This document shows positions 12,451 through 23,729 of a DNA stretch of 64,000 nt, one piece after another. The number at the start of each line of letters is the position of its first letter. The stretch's first letter is position 1. Location: positions 12,467,645 to 12,531,644 of the forward strand of contig JAUIMM010000202.1 in assembly GCA_031769625.1 (NCBI GenBank). Reading direction: 5' to 3'. Origin of the DNA: Taudactylus pleione (taxonomy: Eukaryota > Chordata > Amphibia > Anura > Myobatrachidae). Under the pieces are notes generated by a model. It searched no databases, was not told the origin of the DNA, and saw only the letters and a program-made list of their open reading frames with translations. The position numbers and the translations under genes are program-made.

Positions 12451-15400
12451 ATGGCGGCCAGCTCTATAGAAACAGGTAAGTGTGATAGCAGCAGGGGCTC
12501 ATCACCAGCGGGGAACACGGTACCATCCGTGTGTGATGTCCGCCCGCTCATTACAGTGGCCTGGCCTGGTTGGTATGACGTCTCTTGTTGGTGGGTTCTC
12601 CTTAGTGAGGGCAGCAGTGTAGCTGAATGGATTCCTCAGCATCCCCCGGGTTTCCAAGTTACCCTTTGCAACACCTACTGGTTCCACATTGCATTGTACA
12701 TGTATAGGCATATGCAGGGTAATGTCAGACTGCCTCCAACACGGCACTAAGGTCAAGGGTTCAGTTCCTACCAGGGCCCTATCTATATGGAGTTTGTATG
12801 TTCTTCCCGTGCTTCCGTGGGTTTTCTCCTGGTGCACCAGTTTCCCACCACACTCCAAATACATACTGGTAGGTTAACAGGTAAAGGATTTAAATGCTGG
12901 TGGGTAGATATCCTTACAGAGGCAGGTAAGTATCCTAACCTCCACCCCTCCCTTAGTGGTGTCTAATCCTAACCTTCACCCTGACATCCCCCCCCCCCCC
13001 CCCCTGGTGCCTAGCCCTAACCTCTCTCTGGGGGGTGTATAACCATAACCCTTCCCCCTAGGGGTGCCCAACCCTAATCTATCCCCCTCAAAACCTAACC
13101 CCGCTAGACTTCCTAATCCTACCCCCCCCTCCCCCGCACGGGTAACGCAAAAGGACGCCCCAGACTTACTTTCGTTTGGAATATTGTCCTCGGCGTTCCG
13201 GCGTTGTGATTATGATAGGCGTCAGTATTTCGGCGCCTATCGTAACTCCCTTGCTGGCATTCCGCTGTCGGGATTCTGAGCGTCGGTCTCGTGGCTGCCG
13301 GACTACATCCCGGTTAATTGGCTTATGATAAAAGACTAAATATTGTCTGTAAAGCGCTGTGGAATATGTATGTGCTATATAAATAATTGTTAATAAATAT
13401 ATATGCTCAGATGTGCCCTCACTTAACTTTCCTTCTGTCTGGACATAACTTAGAACGATATGGAGTGATGTACATGATTGGTGCTACAAGTTATTGCATA
13501 GAACTCTATTATAATTATGTGAGAACCCATCTGTATGTACAGACAGATACATATAAATCAGTACTGGACAAACCGTTGAACCTTAGATCTAGTGGCGTTG
13601 GCTGCAGTGATCCAGGGAGGTCCTAGCTGTGTTAAGGCCAGTTCACACTGTCTAGTGTGTACCAACCTTGTTAGCGACGGGACGTGGCATCGGCAAGTGC
13701 ATACACATTTGCTGATGCCAGCAACGACGGCGGGGGCCATGCTGCATGGTAGCATTCCTACTAGGCTGTTTTAGCGGGGTGCCGCTCCCTGTACTATTTC
13801 TAAAGGGAAAAAAACACCCTGCCCTCCGCAGCGCCCCGCTAAAACAGCCTGCAGGTGCCGTCCCCACCCGCGGGTTGCAGTGTCCCGCGGGTGGGGAAAA
13901 CTGCAGTTTAGCGGTCACCGCTGGTGAATGGATGCTGGGCACATGCATCCATTCACACTGACAGCAGCGCTTGGGGGAAGCCCGGCATGTCCGGAAGTGC
14001 CGGGCACGCCCCTAAGAGTAATGAAAAGGGGACCTGTCTCAATGACATGCCCCCTGTTCCTTGACCACGCCACTCTTTTTGGACGCAGGCAGATGTGCCT
14101 TTTCTCTAGGCCCGGCACTGGACCTAGAGTAAACACTACATGGCCCTCGCTAACGATGTCACCCGTCGGACCTGCATGCAGGTCTGACGTACGATTCCGC
14201 AGACGAGGAGCGGGAGCACGCATTATCAGCGACATAGCGGGTACATGCTGGCTGATGTACCCGATATGTCGTTCTAATCTGCCGGATTGGGCGACTTTTG
14301 TTTAGCGTCTACCCGGCATAAGACTGCCACTCCTGTGGTTACTGAGGATCATAGGAGCCTGGTACTGGGATACCAAGCACTGCAACATAGCTCAGTGAGC
14401 TCTGTCTGCCAATACAGTTGAGCATGCAGTGCGGCTTATATGGCTTAGTGCTTCTAATCTCCTAGAAGTGCAAACAACAGAATACTTTGCATGACCACTG
14501 TACCTGTGCCGGCAATCTCTCCCCCCACTCCACCCCCAATGCCGGCCACACACCCCTGCTATGCTGATCTGGCTGGCCCATCCCGGAAGGGGCAGCCAGA
14601 ATGTCGGCAACACTGCCCTGACCACAGCCTTTTAACCCATACTACATTTTCAGAATATATATGGAACTGCAGTAATCGAATGAAAGTTACAATGGGAATC
14701 ATTGTGTAAAAGCATATTTTTATTTTTGACCATTTTTGTTTTAATGCTGTCAGAAAATCTATTCTAAAAAATAAACCCTCTGGGTTAAATGTCTTGCACA
14801 AAATCTTCATCTTAAAGTAAAGAAATAGAATTGGTAACATAAAAATTGCATGTTCTTTTCAATGGACTCAGTTAATATAAATTTGAGGAATTTGTTTAGC
14901 GCAAAGTAACATCAATTAGCAGTTTTTCTTTTTAATTTTTTTTATTTGTTTCTTTTTACAGATGAACAAGCACGGATTAGATTCCAGCTGGAGTTAGAAT
15001 TTATTCAGTGTTTGGCAAATCCCAATTACCTTAACTGTAAGTATCCTGTTAAAATAATAATTATGTTCAATAATTGTTAGAATCTGTAAATATGAGGATT
15101 ATGAAATCCGTTTCTCATTTTTAAATTCTAGGTTAAGTTTTTTTTAGTTTTTGATTCATGTACAGCTGGACAGGTAATTGGCATACACTTGCGGTGATGT
15201 TACATAAGATCAAAGCTCCAACTTAAAGCCACAGTTACTTTTGGTAGACGTCTTACTCTGCAAAATATAAACACTTTTGTTTTATATGTCAAAATGTGCG
15301 TTGAAAATAAACCATGGAGATTTGATGCACTGACAACCTAGTGTGCACGTGTCTCTATATAAAATAGAAAACCTAGTGTGCAAGTGTCTTTATATAAAAT

Positions 15401-17636
15401 AGAAAACCTAGTGTGCAAGTGTCTTTATATAGAATAGAAAACCTAGTGTGCAAGTGTCTTTATATAGAATAGAAAACCTAGTGTGCAAGTGTCTTTATAT
15501 AAAATAGAAAATCTAGGGTGCAAGTTTCTCTATATATAATAGTTAGTTTAATATGTAATTTAAAGACACTTTTGGAGCTTTTTAAGGAGTGATTAAAATT
15601 ATAGAGACCTTTCATAAGTACTTTATATTATTCACATGTGGATGTAACATTGAAATGAAATTGCAGTCGGCTATTCATAATCTTCTTTGCAAGGGTACTC
15701 ATTTTTCAGTTACAATTAAAGTTTTTTATTTTTTGTAATTTTTTTTTAAATCGTATGGAAGCACAGTGATCATAATTTTCTCACAGCACTGGTTTCATTA
15801 TGACCAGGACCATCCATGTGTGGAGTCTGTATGTAAAAAATAAACCCTGGTGTGTATGCCCATGTGATAGGAAATGTAGATATTAAGCTCCACTTGGACA
15901 TGGACTAATGTAAATGAGTAAATATTCTCCTAAAAGCGCTGCATAATGTGTGTCTTACATGAAAAAACTGTTAATAAATAGTAATGTATTTTTGCATAAA
16001 CTACATATGTCATTGAATTGCAAAGGTGCATTTATTTAAAGACTCTTTTGTATCTATTGTTACACTTCTGTAATGTAGACAATAGCCTTGCTTTGGCACT
16101 GGAGTCCATTGATTACGCCATGAAAAACTGACTTTGTAGAATGTTAATAACATAACATATTAATGTATAAATATGTTTTATTTTGTACTTTAAAAAACAG
16201 TTTTACTATGTTAATTTCAAACAATATTACTTTGGTGATTCCTTACATGGTTATACCACTGGCTATATTTAGCATGTGTACCAGCATCCTGTACCCCTGC
16301 AGCACCAGTCTGACAAAATCACTGCGAGAGACAACACAGTGTAAAAAACATACATACAAAAGAGAGGAGATCCCAGTATAGTCAGAGAGGAGAACATTTT
16401 TCTTATCTTTTCACCAATTTAAGTTTACAATATATTATTTTCTATTACATGTAAATGAACCTTAATAATAGAAAAATGGCAGGTTAATAAAGCAGAAGTC
16501 ATTATAGGTGTTATTGCATGACTACCAGAGTTATTCGATACCATTACGTGTCATCTAATATTGAGCGTATTATTTTTTCCTATCTCTAGTCCTTGCACAA
16601 AGGGGATACTTCAAGGAGAAGCCGTTTGTCAACTATCTGAAATACCTACTATATTGGAAGGATCCAGAGTATGCTAAATATTTAAAGTAAGTTGAAGAAC
16701 AGCCTTTAACGGTATTTAGAATATATGCATGTTTAGTAATAATAATTTATAACATCTTCACACGGTATAGCTTATTTCCCCTTCATGCTAAGGACCTGGA
16801 AGTGACGTGAGTGAGGGCAGAAGTGCGATTTGTTCGCCACAAGATTATATTCCCCCTCTATGTCCACGTGGATGGTAGGGAATAACGTTGGACAATAGCG
16901 TGAAGGGCATCTAGACACTACCATTATCACACATGCACGCTGTTCAACTTTTCTAGATGCAAAATGACAATGCTTAGCTAACTATGCCCATTTAAACATC
17001 ACATAAACCATAATACAGTTGGTAAAGGGTTTTGCTGTTGGGGCATGCTAAAACTTTGGTAGGACATGCTGAGATATGTAGTTCCACAGCAGCTGGTGTT
17101 CCACAGGTTGCCAATCCCCGTTGTATAGAATGTAAGAGGCACAGTGACACTATAATTTGCTAACAAGACTAAGGCAGTTAATTTATCAGTTTTCAGTAAG
17201 AAAAAGTCTAGCTGCTAAATAAGTCTATATAGCTGTTGATAACATCTGCATCACAGGGACCGATATCCTGGCAATACAACTGCCTAATTTGTAAAAGAGT
17301 ATTTAATAAGAGAGAGCAGTATGGCTCTAAGGAATGTACATGTATTAGAGAAATATTTGTTTGCTATAAATAACCTGGGGGTATCTCTGTGCACTCCCTT
17401 TCTGGCTTGCCACCCATTGCTGTGCCATTTTGTCTCAATCCAGGTACCCACAGTGCTTGCACATGCTGGAGTTACTGCAGTATGAACACTTCCGCAAGGA
17501 GTTAGTAAATGCCCAGTGTGCCAAGTTTATTGATGAACAGCAAATCTTACATTGGCAGCACTACTCCCGCAAACGAGTAAGACTGCAGCATGCCCTGGCA
17601 GAGCAGCAGCCGCAGAACAACACCATTGGGAAATGA
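12451..17636 (+). CDS. MED31: Mediator complex subunit 31 (four coding exons)
   Basis: Coding exons are 12451-12475, 14962-15036, 16590-16686 and 17444-17636. All introns are GT..AG, phases are consistent, and the total is 390 nt or 129 residues. Mammalian MED31 is 131 residues. The protein starts MAASSIET, then shows RFQLELEFIQCLANPNYLN, a central block with NYLKYLLYWKDPEYAKYLKY, then YPQCLHMLELLQYEHFRKEL and a Gln/Asn-rich tail. These are the signature of the Soh1/MED31 family, a small helical subunit of the Mediator middle module that links transcription factors to RNA polymerase II in the nucleus. An in-frame ATG at 12352 would add 33 residues, but the 12451 start matches the family length. 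No internal stop or frameshift was seen, so the gene looks functional. It is convergent with TXNDC17. Confidence 0.97.
12724..13390 (+). repeat. SINE-like repeat split by a CCCTAA-rich repeat
   Basis: The 5' part (12724-12880) carries GGAGTTTGTATGTTCTTCCCGTG, then GGTGCACCAGTTTCCCACC and CATACTGGTAGGTTAACAGG. The 3' part (about 13335-13390) is TATTGTCTGTAAAGCGCTGTGGAATATG followed by GCTATATAAATAA. These are the two halves of a repeat whose fuller copy lies inverted at 63005-63357. The stretch between is the CCCTAA-rich family. It lies in MED31 intron 1. Confidence 0.7.
12905..13325. repeat. CCCTAA-rich dispersed repeat, copy 2
   Basis: Irregular units of CCTAACCCTAACC type alternate with C- or G-runs and are followed by a palindromic end (GATAGGCGTCAGTATTTCGG... 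CCGACTACATCCC). It has the same layout as the copies at 2885, 22785, 55150 and 62410. It is inserted inside the SINE-like repeat, so it is younger than that repeat. Confidence 0.7.
13635..14300. mobile_element. GC-rich MITE with a nested GC-rich repeat
   Basis: The outer part (13635-13745 and 14120-14300) shares TTAGCGACGG, CATGCTGCAT and CGCTAACGATGTCACCCGTCGG with 7855-8040. The inner part (about 13762-14115) shares GGCTGTTTTAGCGGGGTGCC, GAATGGATGCTGGGCACATGC and CCGGCATGTCC with 40806-41135, where it lies in the opposite orientation. The inner block was therefore an independent insertion. It lies in MED31 intron 1. Confidence 0.55.
14300..14960. other. MED31 intron 1, nothing further recognised
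   Basis: AT-rich intron ending in a strong polypyrimidine tract and CAG at 14959-14961. No repeat family was identified. Confidence 0.5.
15336..15545. repeat. 35-bp minisatellite in MED31 intron 2
   Basis: About six tandem copies of a 35-bp unit containing CCTAGTGTGCAAGTGTCTTT followed by ATATARAATAGAAA. The central copies are nearly identical and the outer ones diverge. Two variants differ at one position (TATAAAATAG and TATAGAATAG). Confidence 0.9.
15800..16000 (+). repeat. Degraded SINE-like remnant
   Basis: CCATGTGTGGAGTCTGTATGT, followed downstream by TAAATGAGTAAATATTCTCCTAAAAGCGCTGCATAATGTG, resembles the two ends of the SINE-like repeat seen at 12724 and 63005. It is heavily decayed. 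Confidence 0.4.
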
Positions 17637-18365
17637 AGCGCTTACCTGGGTCTTACTCAGACTGTGTATCCCGCAAGGCATCACATACATGGCGCAGAGA
17701 CTGTGGGGTGGAGCCCAGTAATCTGCAGTTGTGGGAATACATTCTACCATGAGCACACAATGTGGATTGTTTAGTGTAGGATATGAGAGAGCAGAAACAT
17801 TGGATAGAACTTGTTCATGCCAGGAATCTGGGGTTTAGTACATGTATTTACTGTTACCCTCCCTCCTCCAATGCTGTCATTTGTACTAGGAAGTGAATAC
17901 CATGGGCTGCGCACTACAGTACTTAGACTGATAAATAACTGTTTTGTAGATAAAAGTTTGATGCCCATTTGATACCCACCACAGAATCTTACCAGCTATT
18001 TATGCCAGTGTAAATCGGTAATAAGAGGCATATAGAGGCCGTATTCCTGTCTCAGATATTTTCCATGGTCATGTGAATGGCAGAAAACTCTCGCTGTAAG
18101 CACATTTATAGGACTAAAACCCTTTAAAAATGTGTGTAGGGCAGGCTGATAGTAATCCAATCCTGGGTGCATTCATTCATTAGTTGATATGTTGGTTATT
18201 ATAATGATCAGAAATCTAATGGAACCTCCCTTACCCCTTTGTTTGCACCTTAGTGGTGATCAGGAGATGTTACTACCACACTAAACCTATATTGTGTTAA
18301 GGGAATACTCTGCTTTTGTTTTTGTTTTTTTTGGACATTGTTTTGGTCGTAGTAAAAAAAATAAA
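17637..18365 (+). terminator. MED31 3' untranslated region and poly(A) signal
   Basis: After the TGA at 17634-17636 the first canonical AATAAA on the + strand is at 18360-18365, giving a 3' UTR of about 750 nt. The segment is unique-looking. The cleavage site itself cannot be read from sequence. Confidence 0.55.
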
Positions 18366-18690
18366 GTGTACGTAAAATACTTAAGGAGAGCATTTGAAAT
18401 GTAGACCTGTATGCATTAAACAGATGTGTTAACACAGTCCCTGTTTAAATTGTTGTTGTAAAATGTCAAAAAGCCTATTCAGTGTTGTAAAGTTAATTTG
18501 AAATATGAAGGCAAAAAATATCAAATGAAATCTGTCCTTCATGCGCTCTCACTCCTCTTCGGGTGATGGCCATGTTATTAATGAGGTGACCCTCAGACAT
18601 AGAAGACACACAGGGGCTCAGGCACAATTGGATGCATTTACAGCCGCAAACATTCACATACGATGTGTGTTGCAAAAATAGGGCACTTAG

Positions 18691-19177
18691 GGCCTGATTC
18701 AGCAGGGATCGCAGTTGCTAATATGCACGCAATCGGCCGATAATGTTCTGCGCATGCCTCGCAGTGCGCGAACTAGCTATTGTGATTGTGATTGCGATCG
18801 CGGAGGCTTCCCAGACTGACAGGAAGCACCGTTTGTGTGTGGTCATATGGGAATAGGGGAGGGTTGGGCTGGTCAGGGAAACGCAGACGGCCAAGTGCAG
18901 TTGCACGGGTATGCGTAATTTAGCCACTGCGATGCCATACGCAGTGTGAGGTCTCATAGCGTGCCTGGAAGTTAGCAATTCCTGAGCAAGATCTGGGCTT
19001 CTGCAAGTGTGCCTATGGGTCCGATGTTACCGATTATATTGCTATGTTGCTTAAGTATACTGATTAATTTTAAGCTGCGGTCGCAATGCGAATGCAATCA
19101 TTTTGCATATCAACGCTGATATAAGCAACTGCGTTGCATGCGTATTAGCAGAATAGCGATCCTTGCTGAATCAGGGC
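18691..19177. mobile_element. MITE of the GGCCTGATTCAG family (5-bp duplication), copy 1
   Basis: The ends GGCCTGATTCAGCAGGGATCG and CGATCCTTGCTGAATCAGGGC are inverted. CTTAG is duplicated at 18686-18690 and 19178-19182. The interior is rich in GCGATCGCA and similar words and has no coding capacity. Related elements with 5-bp duplications occur at 39062, 41147, 46931, 50614 and 57575. Confidence 0.8.
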
Positions 19178-19543
19178 CTTAGTTGGTTATGGTGAGTTGC
19201 ACATACATTCATGTACTTGCAACTCCGCATAGTGTGTTAAGTGTGTGCTGGCAAATGCACCACATGATAAGGCAATTTAGCCCTCATCACCAACTTGATT
19301 ATGACTGGTGTCTTAATGTAGAATATCCATGCAGCTTTCATATACTCTGACCAATCAGAGTAAGGCCCCTCTGGATTGGTTAGTTGCAGACAAATCTCCT
19401 GTCCTGTAATTTGTGTCAGAGCTCTGCAAGGAGCATGTCGGATCCATTCATTTATTTGTTCTTTTTATATTCCCATTGTGTGTACCTGAAAAAGAAGAGG
19501 ATTCCTTCGGAATCAAGTGTTTATTAAAGCGATGAAAGAGGTA

Positions 19544-19823
19544 CAGGTTGAGTCTCCTATATCCAAATATTCAGAATTTGTTTAGCATGACTGAGTTAGT
19601 GACACCTTTTTCTTTTTTGATGGTTCAACGTACACAAACTTTATTTAAGGCACAAAATTATTGAAAATATTGTATAAAATGACCTGCAGGCCGTGTGTAT
19701 ATAATACATAAATGCATTCTGTGTTTAGATTTGGGTCCCATTCCCAAGATATCTCATTATGGTATGCAAATATTCCAAAATACCCCTGGTCCCAAGCATT
19801 TTGGATATGGGAGACTCAACCTG
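19544..19823. mobile_element. TA-flanked MITE (CAGGTTGAGTCTCC family), copy 1
   Basis: The ends CAGGTTGAGTCTCCTATATC and GATATGGGAGACTCAACCTG are inverted, with TA on both sides (19542-19543 and 19824-19825). Internal phrases such as CAACGTACACAAACTTTATT and GGGTCCCATTCCCAAGATAT also occur in the copy at 43200-43619. The TA site and termini point to a Tc1/mariner or pogo-type non-autonomous element. Confidence 0.8.
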
Positions 19824-20436
19824 TACTGGAGAAGTGTTTAGAGAAACCATTGTGTAGGTGCATGCTGATGGTCATTGGCCGACACTTGCCTGAATTAATA
19901 GGATCTAAGGGGAGAATTCAATTAGCCATGGTAAATGACCACAGCTAATTGATCCCCCAGGGGTTATTCAATTGTCCCCTACAGCCGGCACTATTAGGGA
20001 TTTTTTTTTCACATCTTCCCGGAGGCAGGTGAGACAAAATCCCCAATAAGTGCTGTTTTTTTTTTTCGCAGCCGCAATCACGAACACACATGTGGTCGGG
20101 AACTTAGCCTGGATCCTATGTGTTTTTGCCCGAAAATGAGAAATTCCTCATGCGGTAAAAATGGGGTAATTGAATTGCCCGGGAAAAATTAAAATCGCCA
20201 TAAAATCCCATTTTTACTGCACAAAAACATGATCGTGTGCAATTGAATTTCCACCCTAAGTCGTTTACCCACCTCTAAAACCGCCCATTAGGAGACTGAG
20301 AAACGTAGCAGCTATCGGATTTTGTTCTGTTAGTTATTGCACAAGCTGCTAATGCAGCTTGTCATCAAGCATTGGGACGGATGTCATATTCTTCACCTGA
20401 TTACTCATAGGTTTGAATTCATTATATGCTGTATAA

Positions 20437-20869
20437 TACCCCTTTTCCACCTAAATTCCGTGTCTGACCCGGAGTTGGAACAAAGTTCCTATCCGGATCA
20501 GACCCGGAATTTTGCCGGCGCCGACTCGGGATATTCCCGAGTCAGCGTCACTCATACCGCAGTCGGGTCTGCATAGACCTGGCTTTTGCGGAGTGAAAGT
20601 GGTCACTTGGAGATGATGTCATCTCCAAGCGCCACTGAAGCCGGACCAATCGGCCGGCTAGCAGCGCACTCCAGGTCATCGTGACCCGGAGTGCGCTGTT
20701 CTCACAGCAAGGTTTAACGGGCAAAGCCCTTGTTAAACCCTGCTAGTTACCTGGGTTGGATTGCCGGGTCACTCGACCCGGCGATCCAACTCTCTCCCCT
20801 TTTACACCAGGGAGCTGCCCGGGTTAACCCTTCAAAAACCCGGGTTTTAGCTCCGGTGTAAAAGGGGTA
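20437..20869. mobile_element. TAA-flanked MITE (TACCCCTTTT family), copy 1
   Basis: The left end TACCCCTTTTCCACC is inverted at the right end GGTGTAAAAGGGGTA, with TAA duplicated at 20434-20436 and 20870-20872. The interior has nested inverted segments (TCTGACCCGGAGTTGGAAC with CCGGATCAGACCCGG, and CGCACTCCAGGTC with GACCCGGAGTGCG). The 3-bp TWA duplication fits PIF/Harbinger. Confidence 0.75.
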
Positions 20870-20880
20870 TAATAGGGTAA

Positions 20881-21408
20881 AGGTTAGTATCCACTAGGTC
20901 ACAGGTTCCCAAACTCTCAGGACCCCACACAGAGCATGTTTTCCAGGTCTCCTCACAATCAAAAGTGAAATAATTAGCTTCACCTGTGGATCTTTCAAAA
21001 TGTGAGTATTGAATACACCTGTGCACCTGCTGGGTGACCTGGAAAATGTGACCTGTGTGGAGTCCTGAGGACCAAGTTTGAGAACCACTGCACTAAGCGA
21101 TTAAACAGGATGATTGAACCATAACGACATCATTATCGTTCAATCGCTTGATAATTGCCTACAAATCAGGCATTTAAAAGTCAAAAACGACCAGAGATGC
21201 GGTTGCCCGCTGGTCATTTTTGACATTATCATTGCCCGTACATGCTGGTCAACCTGACGATCTCGTCAGGTTCAGCATGTACAGGATGGATGTGCCTACA
21301 CTGGACGACTGAACGTTCAGTGTAGGCACATCTCAGACATAGAAACGACAGCATGATTACAATGTCATAATCGTGCTGTCGTTTCTATGTGTCAGTGGAT
21401 ATGCACCA
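20881..21408. mobile_element. TAA-flanked MITE (GTATCCACTAG family) with a nested MITE
   Basis: Left end AGGTTAGTATCCACTAG, right end CAGTGGATATGCACCA, TAA on both sides (20878-20880 and 21409-21411). The interior is built of large hairpins such as AATCGTGCTGTCGTTTCTATG against its inverted partner. The element at 24667-24997 is a relative. A separate inverted-repeat unit occupies about 20905-21095. Confidence 0.7.
20905..21095. mobile_element. hAT-like MITE nested in the preceding element
   Basis: CAGGTTCCCAAACTCTCAGGACCCCACAC at the left is an imperfect inverted match to GTGTGGAGTCCTGAGGACCAAGTTTGAGAACCACTG at the right. It separates the 5' TIR of the TAA-flanked MITE from its body, so it inserted later. 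The CAG..CTG ends suggest hAT; the duplication is not clean. Confidence 0.55.
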
Positions 21409-21813
21409 TAAGACTAGCAGCAGGAAGTACAAGTGGAGTGTGCACAGCAACACCGAGCACTCACTCACAACCTATGAGTGACCACAATCCTACACATGGA
21501 CTCGTGATTATATGCATTTGATTAATTAATTTAGCAGCTCATTGGCTTTTATGTCATTTCAATACTTGGGGTTGAATATACTGGTTTATAGCAGTAATAA
21601 CATTTTGAATACTGCCAGCGCCTCTGTTTGTCATTTGATAAAATTTGTATTCAGAAGCTTAAGATCTCAGCCCAGAGGGGTGGGGGAAAAATAGCCAAAT
21701 GGTCCCATTTACATGACTGCTTACATGTGCTCTCTCTCATACTTCTGATACATTGCTTGCATGCTTGGACACCGAAATGAAGAGTTCTTCTGGCAACAAA
21801 GATGAATCACTAA

Positions 21814-22205
21814 TACCCCTTTTCCACCAAAATTCCGGGTCTGACCCGGAGTTGGAACAGGGTTCCTATCCGGATCAGACCCGGAATTTAGCCCGCACCG
21901 ACTATGGATATTCCCTAGTCTGCGCTGCTCACACCGCAGTCGGGTCTGCATAGACCCGGCTTTTCCGGCGTGAAAGTGGACGCTTGGAGATGACGTCATC
22001 TCCAAGCGCCACTGAAGCCGGACCAAGCTGCCGGCTTGCAGCGCACTCCAGGTCATCACGACCTGGAGTGCACCGTACACACAGCAGGGTTTCACGGGCT
22101 ACGCCCGTGTTAAACCCTGCTATTTACCTGGATTGGATTAGACCAAGGAGCTGCCCAGGGTAACCCTGCAATAACCCGGGTTTTAGCTCCGGTGTAAAAG
22201 GGGTA
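21814..22205. mobile_element. TAA-flanked MITE (TACCCCTTTT family), copy 2
   Basis: Same termini and interior as 20437-20869, with TAA at 21811-21813 and 22206-22208. The two copies are only about 950 bp apart in the same orientation. Relative to copy 1, this copy lacks part of the region before the right end. Confidence 0.75.
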
Positions 22206-22464
22206 TAACTGGTCAAAGGAAGCTCTAGGATAGATCAGTTGCAGATAGACCTCCCGGCCTGTCATTTGTGTTGGGGCTCTGTAAGGAGCAGTTCAGCTGC
22301 ATCAATGTGTTTCTTTTTTATATAGATTCCTTTTGGATGCAAATAGAAAAATCTGACGGCAGATTATGTTAATATTTGCACTTAATATGTGTAGAAACCT
22401 TTTTATAAACCCAGATCAGTCCCAGTCTGCTATAGTATGCAGGTTTGCAATGAATGATGTAGAT

Positions 22465-22745
22465 GGGCAGCACAGTAGCTAGCATTGACACCTCACAGCA
22501 CTAGGCCAGGGTGCAATCTTTGTGCAGATGGTAAGTTCTTCCTGTGTTTTTGTGGGGTTCCTCCGGGTGCACTGGATTTTCTTGCCATCAAAAAATAGAT
22601 TGGCAATTTAATTGCCTTTGGATGAAATTAACCCTAATTTGACTGTGTGGGGTACTACACTTGGGCGTAGGTACTCATGGGAATGCTGGAACATTTTCTT
22701 TAAAGTGCTGTGTAATAGAACTGGTGCTATAGAACAAGCTAATAG
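22465..22745 (+). repeat. Degraded SINE-like repeat
   Basis: GCACAGTAGCTAGCATTGACACCTCACAGCAC at the 5' side, then CTTCCTGTGTTTTTGTGGGGTTCCTCCGGGTGCACTGG, then TTTAAAGTGCTGTGTAATAG. This is the same order as the SINE-like copies at 12724 and 63005 (the latter inverted). Confidence 0.6.
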
Positions 22746-22784
22746 GAGAAGTTGTAGATTACTTTCACGGGATGCCGCTGGTCA

Positions 22785-23015
22785 AAAACCCGACACTCAT
22801 AAGGAACAAGGTGAGTCTAAACCTTCCCACCCCCCCCCCCCTCCCTCCCTATTGTCTAACCCTAACCTCCCCCGCACCCTAACCCTCCCCCTACTGCCTA
22901 ACTAACACCCGATACCTTCGGAATGTTGGCGGTCAGGAGTCTGGTGTCTGGATCCCGATGCTTTCGGCGCTGGTATTTCGGCTGTCTGCATCCTGCATGC
23001 CGACTACATCCCTAC
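22785..23015. repeat. CCCTAA-rich dispersed repeat, copy 3
   Basis: A short copy: GTCAAAAACCCGACACTCATAAGG, then C-runs with CTAACCCTAACCTCCCC, then GGAATGTTGGCGGTCAGGAG and a palindromic end with TTTCGGC and GCCGACTACATCCC. Confidence 0.65.
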
Positions 23016-23064
23016 TTTCACAACAGGTATTTCACAAAATGTGTATATATATATATATATATTA

Positions 23065-23316
23065 GGGATGTGCAGGCTCGGATAGGTTCGAGTTTGCACG
23101 TGGAGGTCGGATTTTTCCCTCCAAAAAAACGGAACTCAGAACGAGGCAAAACGTCATCTTACATGGACGAACATCATCATTCCTGGACAAAAGACCAGGA
23201 GTGATGATGTTCGTCCATGTAAGATGACGTTTTGCCTCGTTCTGAGTTCCGTTTTTTTGGAGGGAAAAATCCGAACTCCACGTGCAAACTCGAACCTATC
23301 CGAGCCTGCACATCCC
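23065..23316. mobile_element. Palindromic MITE (GGGATGTGCAGG family), copy 2
   Basis: Nearly identical to 10506-10758, again flanked by TA (23063-23064 and 23317-23318), and inserted in a TA microsatellite. The two copies differ at only a few positions, which suggests recent amplification. Confidence 0.85.
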
Positions 23317-23387
23317 TAATATATATATATATATATATATAGGAAAAAAAAGATATACAGTACTGTGAAAAAACTGCTGCAAAGTAA

Positions 23388-23648
23388 AGGGGCATACATA
23401 CTAGACGATATTGGTGAAAGATATTGGGTGTACACACTGAACAATATCCTGCCACATGTCTGAACAGACACTTTCTAATGTTATCGTCAGATTGGCCTGT
23501 ATGTTTGCACAACAGCAAATATTGATAATGTCCCGTGGGAGCGCGCATCATTGGTCGTTCACTGCATCCACACTGAACAATATATCATTGAATGTTATCG
23601 TCCAGATTGTTAAAAAAAAAAAAAAAATTGTCTAATGTGTATGTGGCC
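23388..23648. mobile_element. TAA-flanked PIF/Harbinger-like MITE
   Basis: Left end GGGGCATACATACTAGACGA; right end TTGTCTAATGTGTATGTGGCC is its imperfect inverse; TAA at 23385-23387 and 23649-23651. Interior words (CCTGCCACATGTCTGAACAG, AGCGCGCATC, TTGGTCGTTCACTGCA) recur in 10866-11949. Confidence 0.7.
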
Positions 23649-23729
23649 TAAGAATGCTTTAAAAAATAGAAGTGTTTGCATTTTGTTAATTGATAAATAT
23701 AAGCTATTAAGTGAATGAACAGAAGAGGA

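Noticed and set aside
17035..17110. hAT MITE similar to 46615-46755
   Set aside because: Shares internal phrases but lacks clean inverted ends and a duplication, so it is not listed as an element.
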